A stretch of 64,000 nt of DNA. Origin: Methylobacterium brachythecii (GTDB taxonomy: Bacteria > Pseudomonadota > Alphaproteobacteria > Rhizobiales > Beijerinckiaceae). The translations under genes and the position numbers were made by a program. Positions 1 through 8,383 of the stretch are shown piece after piece. The notes under the pieces were generated by a model. The model ran no database searches. It saw only the letters and a list, made by a program, of their open reading frames with translations, and was not told the origin of the DNA. The stretch covers positions 676,684 to 740,683 of the forward strand of contig NZ_JACIDN010000003.1 in assembly GCF_014196345.1 (NCBI RefSeq), in the 5' to 3' direction. Each line of letters opens with the position of its first letter. Position 1 is the stretch's first letter.

Positions 1-162
1 GGCCCCGTCTATGCGATTGTGACGAGCGATCCCTCCGAAGCGGTCGATGCCGTTGCTGCGTCTTTAGGCATCGAAGCAGATCGTCTATCTTTTGCGGGAT
101 TTTTGTCTCGCCGAATGGCTCATCACCTCGGTCTGAAGCCAAATGAAGTGAGGCTGATCTGA
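1..162 (+). CDS. C-terminal end of an unidentified protein (partial)
   Basis: An open frame runs from the first base to a TGA at 160-162 and gives the last 53 residues of a protein whose start lies outside the window. It ends with HHLGLKPNEVRLI. No motif was recognised, so no function is proposed. It reads toward the convergent GFA gene and the two stops are about 28 bases apart. The open frame and reasonable amino-acid mix suggest a real gene, but the short length keeps confidence moderate. Confidence 0.4.
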   Translation, partial: GPVYAIVTSDPSEAVDAVAASLGIEADRLSFAGFLSRRMAHHLGLKPNEVRLI

Positions 163-189
163 TCTGCGCTGCCCAATCACCGTCGACAG

Positions 190-615
190 TCAATCAGATG
201 CGATGAAGCGGAGTGTGCCGGCCCGGCGTGTCGGCTTGCCAGTATCACTAGTGTGATTGATGCCATCCATGACAGGCACCTCCGCGAAATCAAACGGACT
301 TACTCCCTTCAGGCAAGCCACGTTTACGGCATAAAGGTTCTGGTCCGATCGCCTCTGATGGTGCGTATAGATCCCGCAACGAGAACAGAAGAAGTGATGC
401 ACCGACCCGGTGTGAAACCGGTAGCTCGTCAAAACGTCCTCGCCGTGGCGGACTTTGATCCCGCCGATCTCGGCCATTGCAACGACCGCGCCCCGCATGC
501 GGCAGAAGGAGCACGTACAGCGGCGGATGGATTCGAAGCCGTCGCTGAGCACCACTTCGAACCGTACCGCGCCGCAATGGCACCGACCGCTCAAAACACG
601 CTTGTCGTCCGCCAT
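190..615 (-). CDS. GFA / CENP-V family zinc protein
   Basis: This 141-residue protein has the layout of the glutathione-dependent formaldehyde-activating (GFA, Mis18/CENP-V-like) fold. The first zinc-binding site is CHCGAVRFEV near the N-terminus, the second is CTCSFCRMRGAV, and the third pair sits in FFCSRCGIYTH. Family members bind structural zinc through these cysteines, and some act on glutathione adducts; the substrate here is unknown. The ATG at 615 is preferred because an AGGAGG ribosome site lies 10 bases upstream, although a GTG at 642 keeps the frame open. It stands alone, convergent with the gene at the left edge. Confidence 0.85.
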   Translation of the reverse strand: MADDKRVLSGRCHCGAVRFEVVLSDGFESIRRCTCSFCRMRGAVVAMAEIGGIKVRHGEDVLTSYRFHTGSVHHFFCSRCGIYTHHQRRSDQNLYAVNVACLKGVSPFDFAEVPVMDGINHTSDTGKPTRRAGTLRFIASD

Positions 616-740
616 GACCCTCACGCCTCCTGTTACAGTCACTGCCTTGTCTGGTCTGGACGGGGGCCAGTTGCTTGAGTTGGACCGCGTGTCACCGGGC
701 GCAGAGCTTTTGTGCCGGTCGCAGATCTATCAGCCCTTCA

Positions 741-1976
741 TTAAGTCTTCGATGGCACCGTGGATTTGGAGAGACGCGGCGACAGGGCCAGCATGAGAGG
801 GATCACGGCGAGAGCCGTGGCTGCTGAAGCTGTTGCCGCCCAGTGCGGACCGAAGGCGTCCCCGAGTTGGCCGTAGAGAAGCGGAGATGCCAACGCACTT
901 CCTCCGAGGCTGAAGGTGTAGAACAGTGCAAAGGCATGCTCGACCCGGCCCCCTGGGGCCAGTTCCGGGACGGTCCCGTACAGCACGGAGGACGTCCCGT
1001 TCAGCATGACCCCGATCAAGGGCAGCAGGAACAGCACCGACCCAAGCGGAAGGACAATCGCAGCGAGGACCGTTACCGCCGTACCGGTTTCGGTGAACAG
1101 AACAGTGCGGGTGACACCCACCCGATCGCCGAGCCAGCCGCAGGCGGCTTTGCCCAATGCCCCCCCGACAAAGACCGACGACAATGCCAGCCCTACCGTC
1201 GTCAGGGCTGCGCCCTTCTCCTGAAGAAGAAACGGCAAGTAGAGCAGAAACGCAGGACGAGCGGAGTTGTCGAGAACGCCGATAGCCACCAGAAGTCCGA
1301 ACCCCAATCGCCCTTTTTGATGATGGCCTTCAGGCTGCACTGCTTGTGTTGCGTCTACGCGCATCCGATGCTGAGACGAACGATCGGTCGGCAGGAGATA
1401 CGCGACAACGAGTGCTATGACGAAGCCCAGTCCGGCAATCAGCCATAGGGCGGACCGCCAGTGCCACACGGTGAGCAGGTAGCCGATCAAAGGAGGCACG
1501 ATCGCTTTGCCAACATCTCCTGCGAAGTTGTACGTGCCGAGCGGGCCGCGGGCGGATCGTCCATAGGTACGAGCAATCAAGGACGACGCGAGTGGATGCT
1601 GGGTGCTGCTACCGGCACCGCCGAGCGCCAAAGCGGCGCACAGAGCTAACAGACCGCCCGAGGCACCGGCGAACGCATATCCTGCCCCGCTTACCAGCGT
1701 GCCGAGCACGAGGACGTTGCGGGCACCGAGCGACCTCGCGAGCAGCGTCGATGGAACCTGAAGCGCCGCAAGCGTCCCGCTGTAAAGTGTCCGCAGCAAC
1801 GCCAATGTCGCGTAGCCGAGAGCGAACTCTTGCTGCCAGATCGGCAGCAAAACGTAGATCAGATCGGTATAGCCATCGTGAAGTGCGTGGTTGATGCCGG
1901 CTGCATATAAGACCCGTCGAGACTTCGAGCCGAGTGGTTCCGCATCGGCGGCGATCAAGTGTGTAGCTACAGGCAT
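741..1976 (-). CDS. MFS transporter, fosmidomycin-resistance (Fsr)-like
   Basis: The protein is about 410 residues with a dozen hydrophobic stretches, the usual size of a 12-helix major facilitator. The N-terminal INHALHDGYTDLIYVLLP resembles the fosmidomycin-resistance subgroup, which export drugs by proton antiport. A loop DRVGVTRTVL around two thirds of the way matches the repeated MFS loop motif. The start is ambiguous: a GTG at 1991 and the ATG at 1976 both fit and neither has a strong ribosome site. The gene is monocistronic. The substrate cannot be read from sequence. Confidence 0.85.
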   Translation of the reverse strand: MPVATHLIAADAEPLGSKSRRVLYAAGINHALHDGYTDLIYVLLPIWQQEFALGYATLALLRTLYSGTLAALQVPSTLLARSLGARNVLVLGTLVSGAGYAFAGASGGLLALCAALALGGAGSSTQHPLASSLIARTYGRSARGPLGTYNFAGDVGKAIVPPLIGYLLTVWHWRSALWLIAGLGFVIALVVAYLLPTDRSSQHRMRVDATQAVQPEGHHQKGRLGFGLLVAIGVLDNSARPAFLLYLPFLLQEKGAALTTVGLALSSVFVGGALGKAACGWLGDRVGVTRTVLFTETGTAVTVLAAIVLPLGSVLFLLPLIGVMLNGTSSVLYGTVPELAPGGRVEHAFALFYTFSLGGSALASPLLYGQLGDAFGPHWAATASAATALAVIPLMLALSPRLSKSTVPSKT

Positions 1977-2117
1977 TGGGTGTCCGAGCACCTTTCGAAC
2001 ACATCATGAAGCGTGCAGATGACGCATACAAACGACTTTAAGTCCCCTTATGAGTGAGGGAAACTCACGTATGCGCGTGGGGGAGGTCGAAGCGCTAGCG
2101 TTGGGTCAACGCCATTT

Positions 2118-4091
2118 TCAAAGCGGAGATGCGGATGCCGCCATGGTGTCGTGATGGCGGATCGAGTTGGTGGCGACGACTTGGTGCTGGAACGATGATT
2201 TGAACGCGTCGGGCACGCCGTGGCTGTCGGGCAGACGGATCGACATCGGGTCGAGGAAGCGTCCGTTGACGCTGACCTCGTAATGGACGTGCGGCCCTGT
2301 CGAGAGCCCGGTCGATCCCATGTAGGCGACGACCTGCCCCTGCCGCACGGTCGCGCCAACCTTCACGCTGTGCGAGAATCGCTGAAGATGGTTGTAGGCC
2401 GTCGCGTATCCGTTGGCATGCCGGATCTCGATGCGGTTCCCGTAACCGCCTCGTCGCTTAGCGAACACAACTGTACCGTTACCTGTCGCCATGATCGGCG
2501 TGCCCGCCTTGTTGGCCCAGTCGATACCGTTGTGGAAACGCGCATAGTGCAGAATCGGATGGATGCGCGTGCCGAAGGGCGATGTCACCCGGCCTTCTGC
2601 GATCGGCATACGCAGAAGGAAACGTCGAAGCGATCCGCCTTCCTCGTTGAAGTAGCTGACGGCGCCGGTATCAGGCTCCTCGAAGCGATAGGCCCGGTGC
2701 TTCACGCCATCGATCGTCAGCGAAACGTAGAGCAGCTCAGCCTGACCTCCGTCTTTGTCAGCGGGGCTAAGCAGCACTTCTAGGCGGTCGGTGGACTTGA
2801 CCGGCCGCTTCATGTCCGTGCCGTAGACGAAGATGCCGACGATATGCTCGGCGACCTCGCGGGAAAGCCCGTTGCGTAGCACGGCCTCATAGATGCCGTT
2901 GTAGAGGTTGGCGGCCCCGTCGTCGCCATCGCTGGTCGGCTCGGCCAACCGGACGGCACCTACGGGCGGCGCGACCGCGACGAAGCCCCCGGCATCACGT
3001 TCGGCGACGATCTCCTCCACGCCGTCAACACCGTAGAGCGTCACGCGGGAGATCCTCGCCGTCGCTGCGCCGCTGCCTCCGCGCATGAGCAGGAGGCTCA
3101 GGTGCTGCCCCTCGGACAGCCCGGTACGGGCGTGCTCGTCGAGAGCGGCGAGGATGGAACCGACGCGCGCCGGATCAGCGCCATTCGTCGCAAGAGCTTG
3201 CGCGAGCGTCTGATCGTGCTGGAGAATGACGTCGCGGGTTTCGGTGACGCTTGCATGCGCGGCCGCCTCGACCTTGACGAGGGCCGTCACGTTCTCGGGG
3301 ATCACATGGACCTCGATGGAACGGAACGGGTCCGAGCCATCGGCATCCTCAGCCGTACCTTGGTCCGACGACGCGCCCAAGGCCATCGACAGGAGGCGTT
3401 GCGGCGCAAGCGGGCCTGGCATTCGTGGTTCCGCAAGCTTGGTGAAGTCGCGTTCCGCCTCGACGAGCGCCGTCATGCCGTCTTCGCCCATGGCGATGGC
3501 ATCGTCGTCGATCTGTTCGTCGTTGAGGTCCGTGCGCTTGATAGTGATGGCGGTATCGGCGCCATCGTCGTCGAACTCGTTGCCACCTGACACCACTGTG
3601 TCGTCGGCGAGCTGCCGGGTCGGATCGAAGGCCGGGATGTCCGCGGCGTCGCCGTCACCCGACCCTAGGCTTGCGATCAGGCGGACGAGGGGCTGCACAC
3701 GGACGATTTCTCGCGAACCGACCTGGCGGGTGATCGGAGCCGTGAACTCTTCCTTGTCAGATGCCACGAGTTGGCGTCGCAGGAGCCGGTCGCCGCGTTT
3801 TGCGCCTTCGTCTGGTCGATCCTCGGTACGGCTGGCATGGCTCACCGGTCGCGATGCGACCAGGTCCGCGTCGAAGGACAGCCGAAGGGCCGCCGCCATC
3901 AGGCCCGAGCCACAGGCCGCGATCAAGACGCTGGCGCCAAACCAACGAAGGTTGAGACGCCTGCGATCGGGTGGCGCCTCTCCCAGAAAAAGGGCTGCGT
4001 AGGGATCGTCAGATGGGGATCGCGGCTGGACAGGCGGTTGGTCTTTCAACGGTTGCCGCACTCTCATCGTACCCGAACTCGTCATGGCCAA
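2118..4091 (-). CDS. M23 family metallopeptidase (LytM domain), membrane-anchored
   Basis: This 657-residue protein has a short cytoplasmic start, one membrane helix at about residues 48-72, a long charged periplasmic region and a C-terminal LytM/M23 domain (about 485-625). The zinc ligands are visible as HNGID (H520, D524) and HVHYE (H601 and H603), so the enzyme looks active rather than an EnvC-type dead homologue. Family members cut peptide cross-links in peptidoglycan. The architecture is that of alphaproteobacterial envelope-remodelling endopeptidases. The start MAMTSSGTM is the first in frame. It lies downstream of the pit operon but is separated by about 110 bases. Confidence 0.9.
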   Translation of the reverse strand: MAMTSSGTMRVRQPLKDQPPVQPRSPSDDPYAALFLGEAPPDRRRLNLRWFGASVLIAACGSGLMAAALRLSFDADLVASRPVSHASRTEDRPDEGAKRGDRLLRRQLVASDKEEFTAPITRQVGSREIVRVQPLVRLIASLGSGDGDAADIPAFDPTRQLADDTVVSGGNEFDDDGADTAITIKRTDLNDEQIDDDAIAMGEDGMTALVEAERDFTKLAEPRMPGPLAPQRLLSMALGASSDQGTAEDADGSDPFRSIEVHVIPENVTALVKVEAAAHASVTETRDVILQHDQTLAQALATNGADPARVGSILAALDEHARTGLSEGQHLSLLLMRGGSGAATARISRVTLYGVDGVEEIVAERDAGGFVAVAPPVGAVRLAEPTSDGDDGAANLYNGIYEAVLRNGLSREVAEHIVGIFVYGTDMKRPVKSTDRLEVLLSPADKDGGQAELLYVSLTIDGVKHRAYRFEEPDTGAVSYFNEEGGSLRRFLLRMPIAEGRVTSPFGTRIHPILHYARFHNGIDWANKAGTPIMATGNGTVVFAKRRGGYGNRIEIRHANGYATAYNHLQRFSHSVKVGATVRQGQVVAYMGSTGLSTGPHVHYEVSVNGRFLDPMSIRLPDSHGVPDAFKSSFQHQVVATNSIRHHDTMAASASPL

Positions 4092-4200
4092 GCTTGTGGC
4101 TTCGTGGGCGAGTGCGGCCCGAATGAGGCTACCGAAAGCAGAAGTATGCCCGTTAGCCTGCGCGGTGATTTCGAGCCGGGCTGAACCCTGGCCGCGACAC

Positions 4201-5205
4201 CTAGAACGCGCGGGTCAAGGCATAACATCCGGCGGCGATCGCAGCTGCAGCCGGCAGCGTCACGACCCAGGCAACGACGATGTTGCTGGCCACGCCCCAA
4301 CGTACCGCCGAGGTGCGCCGGGCCGCACCCACTCCGACGATCGCGCCCGTGATGGTATGGGTGGTCGAAACCGGCACCCCAAGCCATGTCGCCAGGAAGA
4401 GGGTCAGTGCACCTCCGGTCTCGGCGCAGAAGCCCTGCATGGGCTTCAACTGCGTGATCCGCGAGCCCATCGTGTGGACGATCCGCCATCCGCCCATCAG
4501 GGTCCCGAGCGCCATGGCCGCCTGGCAGGACAGCACAACCCAAAGCGGCACGTGGAATTCGCCGCCGGAATGGCCTTGCGTGAACAACAGCACCGCGATG
4601 ATGCCCATGGTCTTCTGGGCGTCGTTTCCGCCGTGCCCAAGCGAGTAGAGCGACGCCGAGGCGAACTGCAGCACGCGGAAGGTGCGGTCGACGGCAAAGG
4701 GCGTCTGCCGGACGAAGGTCCAGGTCACGGCAAGCACCAGGACCATCGCCAGCACGAAGCCGAGCAGTGGTGAGAGCACGATCGCGGCGGCCGTCTTGGC
4801 AAGTCCGCTCCACACCACCGCTCCGGGTCCGGCCTTCGCGACACCTGCCCCGACCAGGCCGCCGATTAGCGCATGCGAGGAACTCGACGGGATGCCGAGC
4901 ACCCAGGTGATGACGTTCCAAGCAATCGCGCCGACCAGTGCGGCAAAGATCACCGTCGGCGTGACCGTGCCGGCATCGATGATCCCAGTGCCGAGGGTCG
5001 TGGCGACATGCAGCCCGAAGAACAGGAAAGCGATGAAGTTGAAGAAGGCTGCCCAGAACACGGCGTAGCGTGGGCGTAGCACGCGGGTTGAGACGATGGT
5101 CGCGATCGAATTCGCCGCGTCGTGAAGCCCGTTTAGGAAGTCGAACAGCAGGGCGATGCCGATCAATCCGACCAACAGCGGCAGCGCGAGGGGAGCGGTT
5201 TCCAC
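4201..5205 (-). CDS. pit: PiT family inorganic phosphate transporter
   Basis: The 334-residue protein carries the two PiT signature repeats. The N-terminal one includes FDFLNGLHDAANSIAT, the C-terminal one GVPVSTTHTITGAIVG. About ten membrane helices are expected. PiT proteins move metal-phosphate with protons or sodium at low affinity. The upstream DUF47 gene ends 9 bases before this start, so the two are an operon and probably a functional pair. A decayed copy of the last 35 codons of a pit gene is found at 24552-24668. Confidence 0.93.
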   Translation of the reverse strand: METAPLALPLLVGLIGIALLFDFLNGLHDAANSIATIVSTRVLRPRYAVFWAAFFNFIAFLFFGLHVATTLGTGIIDAGTVTPTVIFAALVGAIAWNVITWVLGIPSSSSHALIGGLVGAGVAKAGPGAVVWSGLAKTAAAIVLSPLLGFVLAMVLVLAVTWTFVRQTPFAVDRTFRVLQFASASLYSLGHGGNDAQKTMGIIAVLLFTQGHSGGEFHVPLWVVLSCQAAMALGTLMGGWRIVHTMGSRITQLKPMQGFCAETGGALTLFLATWLGVPVSTTHTITGAIVGVGAARRTSAVRWGVASNIVVAWVVTLPAAAAIAAGCYALTRAF

Positions 5206-5214
5206 GGCGGCCCC

Positions 5215-5859
5215 TCAAACATTCTCGACGACGATGCCGCTGATCTCGTTCGCCACGTCCTCGAACCGGTCGACCACCTTCTCCAGGCCGTCATAGATCT
5301 CGCGGCCGATCATATAGGCCATCGGATCGCTGTGGCCCTTCGCCAGATACAGCGCGCGTAACCCCTGCTCCTGCAGTTCGTCCGAGCGTCCTTCTACCCT
5401 GGTGATTGCCTCGGTCAGTTCACCGAGCCTGCTCGCATTGGTTCCAACCGCGCTCAAGAGAGGCACCGCCTCCGCGGTCAATCGAGCCGCCTCGACGACC
5501 GTACCGCCCATCTCACGCATCAAGGGTTCGAAGGATCGCACTTCGTAGAGCGCAACGATCTTCGCAACTTTGTTCATCTGGTCGATGGCGTCGTCCATCG
5601 ACTGGATCAAATCCTGGATATCGTTTCGGTCGAACGGCGTGATGAAGCTGCGGCGAAGGGCTTGCAGCACCTCCCGAGTAATCTCGTCCGCCTTCTGCTC
5701 TTCGGCAATGACGACACGAGCGTGCGTCTCGACCGCATCGCCCCCGGCAAGCATGCCATTCAAAGCCTCCGATCCAGCGATGAGGGTGGTCGCGTGTTGG
5801 GAGAATAGATCGAAAAACCCGTCCTCTCGCGGCATGAGAGATCGGAACCAGCTCAGCAT
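5215..5859 (-). CDS. DUF47 family PhoU-like regulator of phosphate transport
   Basis: This helical protein of about 214 residues matches the DUF47/TIGR00153 family, which has a PhoU-like all-helical fold and is usually encoded next to pit. Acidic helical repeats such as EEQKADEITREVLQAL and MDDAIDQMNKVAKI are the typical metal-binding PhoU-like elements. The ATG at 5859 is chosen over the in-frame GTG at 5874 because the GTG codon region itself contains the ribosome site (AGGAGAG). It heads the two-gene operon with pit. Confidence 0.88.
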   Translation of the reverse strand: MLSWFRSLMPREDGFFDLFSQHATTLIAGSEALNGMLAGGDAVETHARVVIAEEQKADEITREVLQALRRSFITPFDRNDIQDLIQSMDDAIDQMNKVAKIVALYEVRSFEPLMREMGGTVVEAARLTAEAVPLLSAVGTNASRLGELTEAITRVEGRSDELQEQGLRALYLAKGHSDPMAYMIGREIYDGLEKVVDRFEDVANEISGIVVENV

Positions 5860-5881
5860 CCTGCTCTCCTGCACCGCTCAT

Positions 5882-6568
5882 TTACGACTTGGCCGGATCG
5901 ATCTCGTCAACGCTGAGAACCGCTGGATTGTCCCGCAGGCGCTGCGCGATGGAAGACACGCTTTGTCTCGACAATCGTACGAAGGACACGGTGACTTCCT
6001 CGACGTCCGGATCGGCTCCGGGGCGCACAACGAATTGGCGGATCCGTGAAGACCGCTCTCGTGTCGCCTCTTGGAGCGTATCGATCGTCATCGAACCCCG
6101 TCTCACCGAGAGGGAGAGTTCGCGTGTCTGCATGCGGCCCCTCCAATGCTCTTCCAGAGGTTTAACGCCGGCCAGGATGCCGAGGACGAGGATCGTCGTG
6201 GCGATCGCCGCAACATAGAGGCCGCCTCCGACGGCCAGGCCGATCGCAGCCACTGCCCAGAGGCTTGCAGCCGTTGTCAGCCCCTTCACGACCTCGCCGC
6301 GCAGGAGGATCGTGCCCGCGCCGAGAAAACCGATGCCGGAGACGACCTGGGCAGCGACGCGGGACGGGTCCAACACGACTGCCGGCTGACCAAGCACGTC
6401 GCCGAAGCCGAACGCCGACACCATCATGATGAGACACGAGCCGACGCAAACTAGCATGTGGGTGCGAAGGCCGGCCGCCCATAGCAACCGTTCACGCTCG
6501 AAGCCGATGGCGCCGCCCATGATCGCGGCCAATGCCAAACGCGTGATCAGCTCCGCATGTCCCAGCAT
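5882..6568 (-). CDS. MgtC/SapB family membrane protein
   Basis: The 228-residue protein has the MgtC N-terminal membrane domain: ALAAIMGGAIGFERERL, then helices with RVAAQVVSGIGFLGAGTI. The C-terminal third is a soluble ACT-like domain. MgtC-family proteins influence magnesium homeostasis and ATP synthase activity in low magnesium. It ends 23 bases before the DUF47 start on the same strand, so it may be co-transcribed with the phosphate-transport pair, which would fit a shared magnesium-phosphate role. That link is inference. Confidence 0.88.
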   Translation of the reverse strand: MLGHAELITRLALAAIMGGAIGFERERLLWAAGLRTHMLVCVGSCLIMMVSAFGFGDVLGQPAVVLDPSRVAAQVVSGIGFLGAGTILLRGEVVKGLTTAASLWAVAAIGLAVGGGLYVAAIATTILVLGILAGVKPLEEHWRGRMQTRELSLSVRRGSMTIDTLQEATRERSSRIRQFVVRPGADPDVEEVTVSFVRLSRQSVSSIAQRLRDNPAVLSVDEIDPAKS

Positions 6569-6686
6569 GGCGTCCTATGGCGTTCCGTTCGGCCCCAGAG
6601 CCGAGCGTGACTTTCGGGATGGTCCTATCCAGCCCCAGCCCTAAGTTAGCATCGTTCACTTAGTCGGCAACGGAACGGAGGGACGG

Positions 6687-6953
6687 ATGAGAAAGATCGC
6701 AGCGATCGCATTGTTGATATCGATGGGTCTGGTGGGTCCTGCCATGGCCAAAAAGGACAAGCCGGGTCCGGACTGGATCCCCGCCGACCAAGTTACGCAG
6801 AAGCTCAAGGACGCTGGCTATAGCAGCATCACAGAGCTCGAAGCGGACGATGGCCACTGGGAAGGCGAAGGCCTCAAGAATGGTGTGAAGATGGAGTTTC
6901 ACGTTGACCCGAAGACCGGGGCGATCACCAAGGAAAAGCCGGACAAGGACTGA
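6687..6953 (+). CDS. Secreted PepSY-domain protein
   Basis: This 88-residue protein has a clear signal peptide (MRKIAAIALLISMGLVG, cleaved near AMA) followed by one PepSY-like unit: residues about 32-80 contain QVTQKLKDAGYSSITELEAD and a closing VDPKTGAITKEK. Single PepSY proteins are small periplasmic proteins of uncertain role, often linked to metal stress. A GGAGGGA ribosome site lies just upstream of the ATG. It is divergent from the mgtC-like gene, with about 118 bases of shared upstream DNA. Confidence 0.8.
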   Translation: MRKIAAIALLISMGLVGPAMAKKDKPGPDWIPADQVTQKLKDAGYSSITELEADDGHWEGEGLKNGVKMEFHVDPKTGAITKEKPDKD

Positions 6954-7020
6954 TGCAGTCCGAAGTGTCGGTCCGGCGACCGGTGAAATCGCAGGTGCGG
7001 TTTCGCTGGTCGACGCACGA

Positions 7021-7242
7021 ATGGAAACCAAGCCCGGCCGGCAGTACGCTTTCCTCATTGCAGTCCAGCAACGGCGAGAAGCCACCCGCACTTATGCGGT
7101 GATGGCACCGTCGGCAGAGGCAGCTCTGGAGCGCGTGAACTCCGAGGCCCTAGTGGATGCCAGCGTTGAGGTGGTCGGACGCCTGTCGCGCGACACGGCT
7201 CGGCGGCTGAAGCTGAAACCTGGCGCCATGCATTTGGTATGA
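7021..7242 (+). CDS. Hypothetical protein, 73 residues
   Basis: This small soluble protein (METKPGRQYAFLIAVQQR start) is not recognised. The frame is open upstream to 6904, but an ATG there would lie inside the PepSY gene, so the ATG at 7021 is preferred. The alternation of short strands and an alanine-rich helix (AEAALERVNSEALVD) suggests a small alpha-beta fold. It follows the PepSY gene by 67 bases on the same strand and could be its second cistron. Confidence 0.5.
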   Translation: METKPGRQYAFLIAVQQRREATRTYAVMAPSAEAALERVNSEALVDASVEVVGRLSRDTARRLKLKPGAMHLV

Positions 7243-7342
7243 AAGCCGCGACGTCGTGACGTCTGTTTATGGGCGTTCTGCGATGAAAGCCGTCAGACTT
7301 CCTCCAGTCTGCTGCTGTAGCCTCCCTCGGCCGTCCGCTTAT

Positions 7343-7445
7343 TTAAGCTTGCGCCCAAAAGCAGACCGGCAAAAATCCACCCCACTCAGTCGTTCGTCAT
7401 CTCCGCCTTGCGCCAAGTGCGGACATTGATCAGCTTCTCAACTGC
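7343..7445. repeat. Intergenic AAAGCGGAC-family repeat
   Basis: The gene-free stretch 7243-7508 contains AAAAGCAGACCGGC followed by CCACTCAGTCGTTCGTC. Nearly the same pair of blocks recurs at 46767-46807 and, more loosely, at several other intergenic sites in this window. No open frame of interest is present. Confidence 0.45.
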
Positions 7446-7508
7446 GGACACAAAGGTGCTAACTCGAAGCTGACATTCGGAGTCGCTGCGCTTGCCATCC
7501 GCAAACTC

Positions 7509-8186
7509 TCACTCTTGCTTTAGACGCTCCCACTCGCCAATCAACGAACGATAGTTCTCACGGAAAATCAGCTCCTCATTGCCTTGCAGGACCGTGGTTT
7601 GTGGAGAGAAAAACGTTTGACGCAGAATATCTATGATTCGCATGTCATTAGGATCGAGCTCTGGCAGGGCTTGTTGCATTGCCCACAGCCCCAACCTTCC
7701 ACCCTCTTCAGGGAGCGCCGGCTCTTCGCTAAAGTATGGGTACACCACGCGAACATACTCTCCTCGAACACGAGCGTGCAGCGCGTCCTTGATCCGGATG
7801 GTGCCAGCCGGATCTGTTAGGCGCAGATTTCCATGCACACTCTGTGGGACGATCTCGACGGGCTCATTTGACCAGCGCAGTTTTGCGCTGAGCAGGTTCA
7901 AAGCGCCATCTCTCAGAAGTGGATAAAGCCGCCTAAAATTGCGATTTGACCTCACGCGAGCGTCTGTTGCCTCGGCAAGATCAACTTCGCCGGAAATGTG
8001 CCGCTTTACATCGGACCAAAAAGGCAAATAGAAGTCTCCTCCTCGGCTTCTGTTTCCGCCTTCCGCCTTCCGATTGTCTAGTCGGATGTCGTCCTTCAAA
8101 ATTGATCTTCGCAATGAAGGCGGAGCATAAAATAACTGTAATGCCTTTCGCGGTGGAATATCAACAACCGACATATGGGTGCTCAT
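7509..8186 (-). CDS. Unknown protein in accessory module
   Basis: This 225-residue soluble protein is not recognised. Visible features are a basic N-terminal third (FYAPPSLRRSILKDDIRLDN), a middle region rich in arginine and leucine (NRNFRRLYPLLRDGALNLL) and an acidic C-terminus. No signal peptide, membrane helix or nuclease motif was seen. It lies downstream of the TIGR04141-family gene on the same strand, separated by about 200 bases, and its base composition is lower in GC than the flanking core genes. An in-frame ATG at 8174 is an alternative start. It may be the partner of the upstream gene; that is inference from position only. Confidence 0.6.
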   Translation of the reverse strand: MSTHMSVVDIPPRKALQLFYAPPSLRRSILKDDIRLDNRKAEGGNRSRGGDFYLPFWSDVKRHISGEVDLAEATDARVRSNRNFRRLYPLLRDGALNLLSAKLRWSNEPVEIVPQSVHGNLRLTDPAGTIRIKDALHARVRGEYVRVVYPYFSEEPALPEEGGRLGLWAMQQALPELDPNDMRIIDILRQTFFSPQTTVLQGNEELIFRENYRSLIGEWERLKQE

Positions 8187-8383
8187 TGCTCAGATTGATA
8201 TTCATAATGGTCCTGTCTAGGATTTTGTTCATTTTGGCGTAGCGGCTATCGGTCTTTTACGCTCTGAAAATTGGCCTCAGCACACCACGCCTTGATGAAA
8301 AGCGGCGCCAAGTCGTTGAAGCGATGCTCACGCAACAGAGATTTGCAACTCTATTGGTAAAAGTAATGGTCAGCACCGAGGGC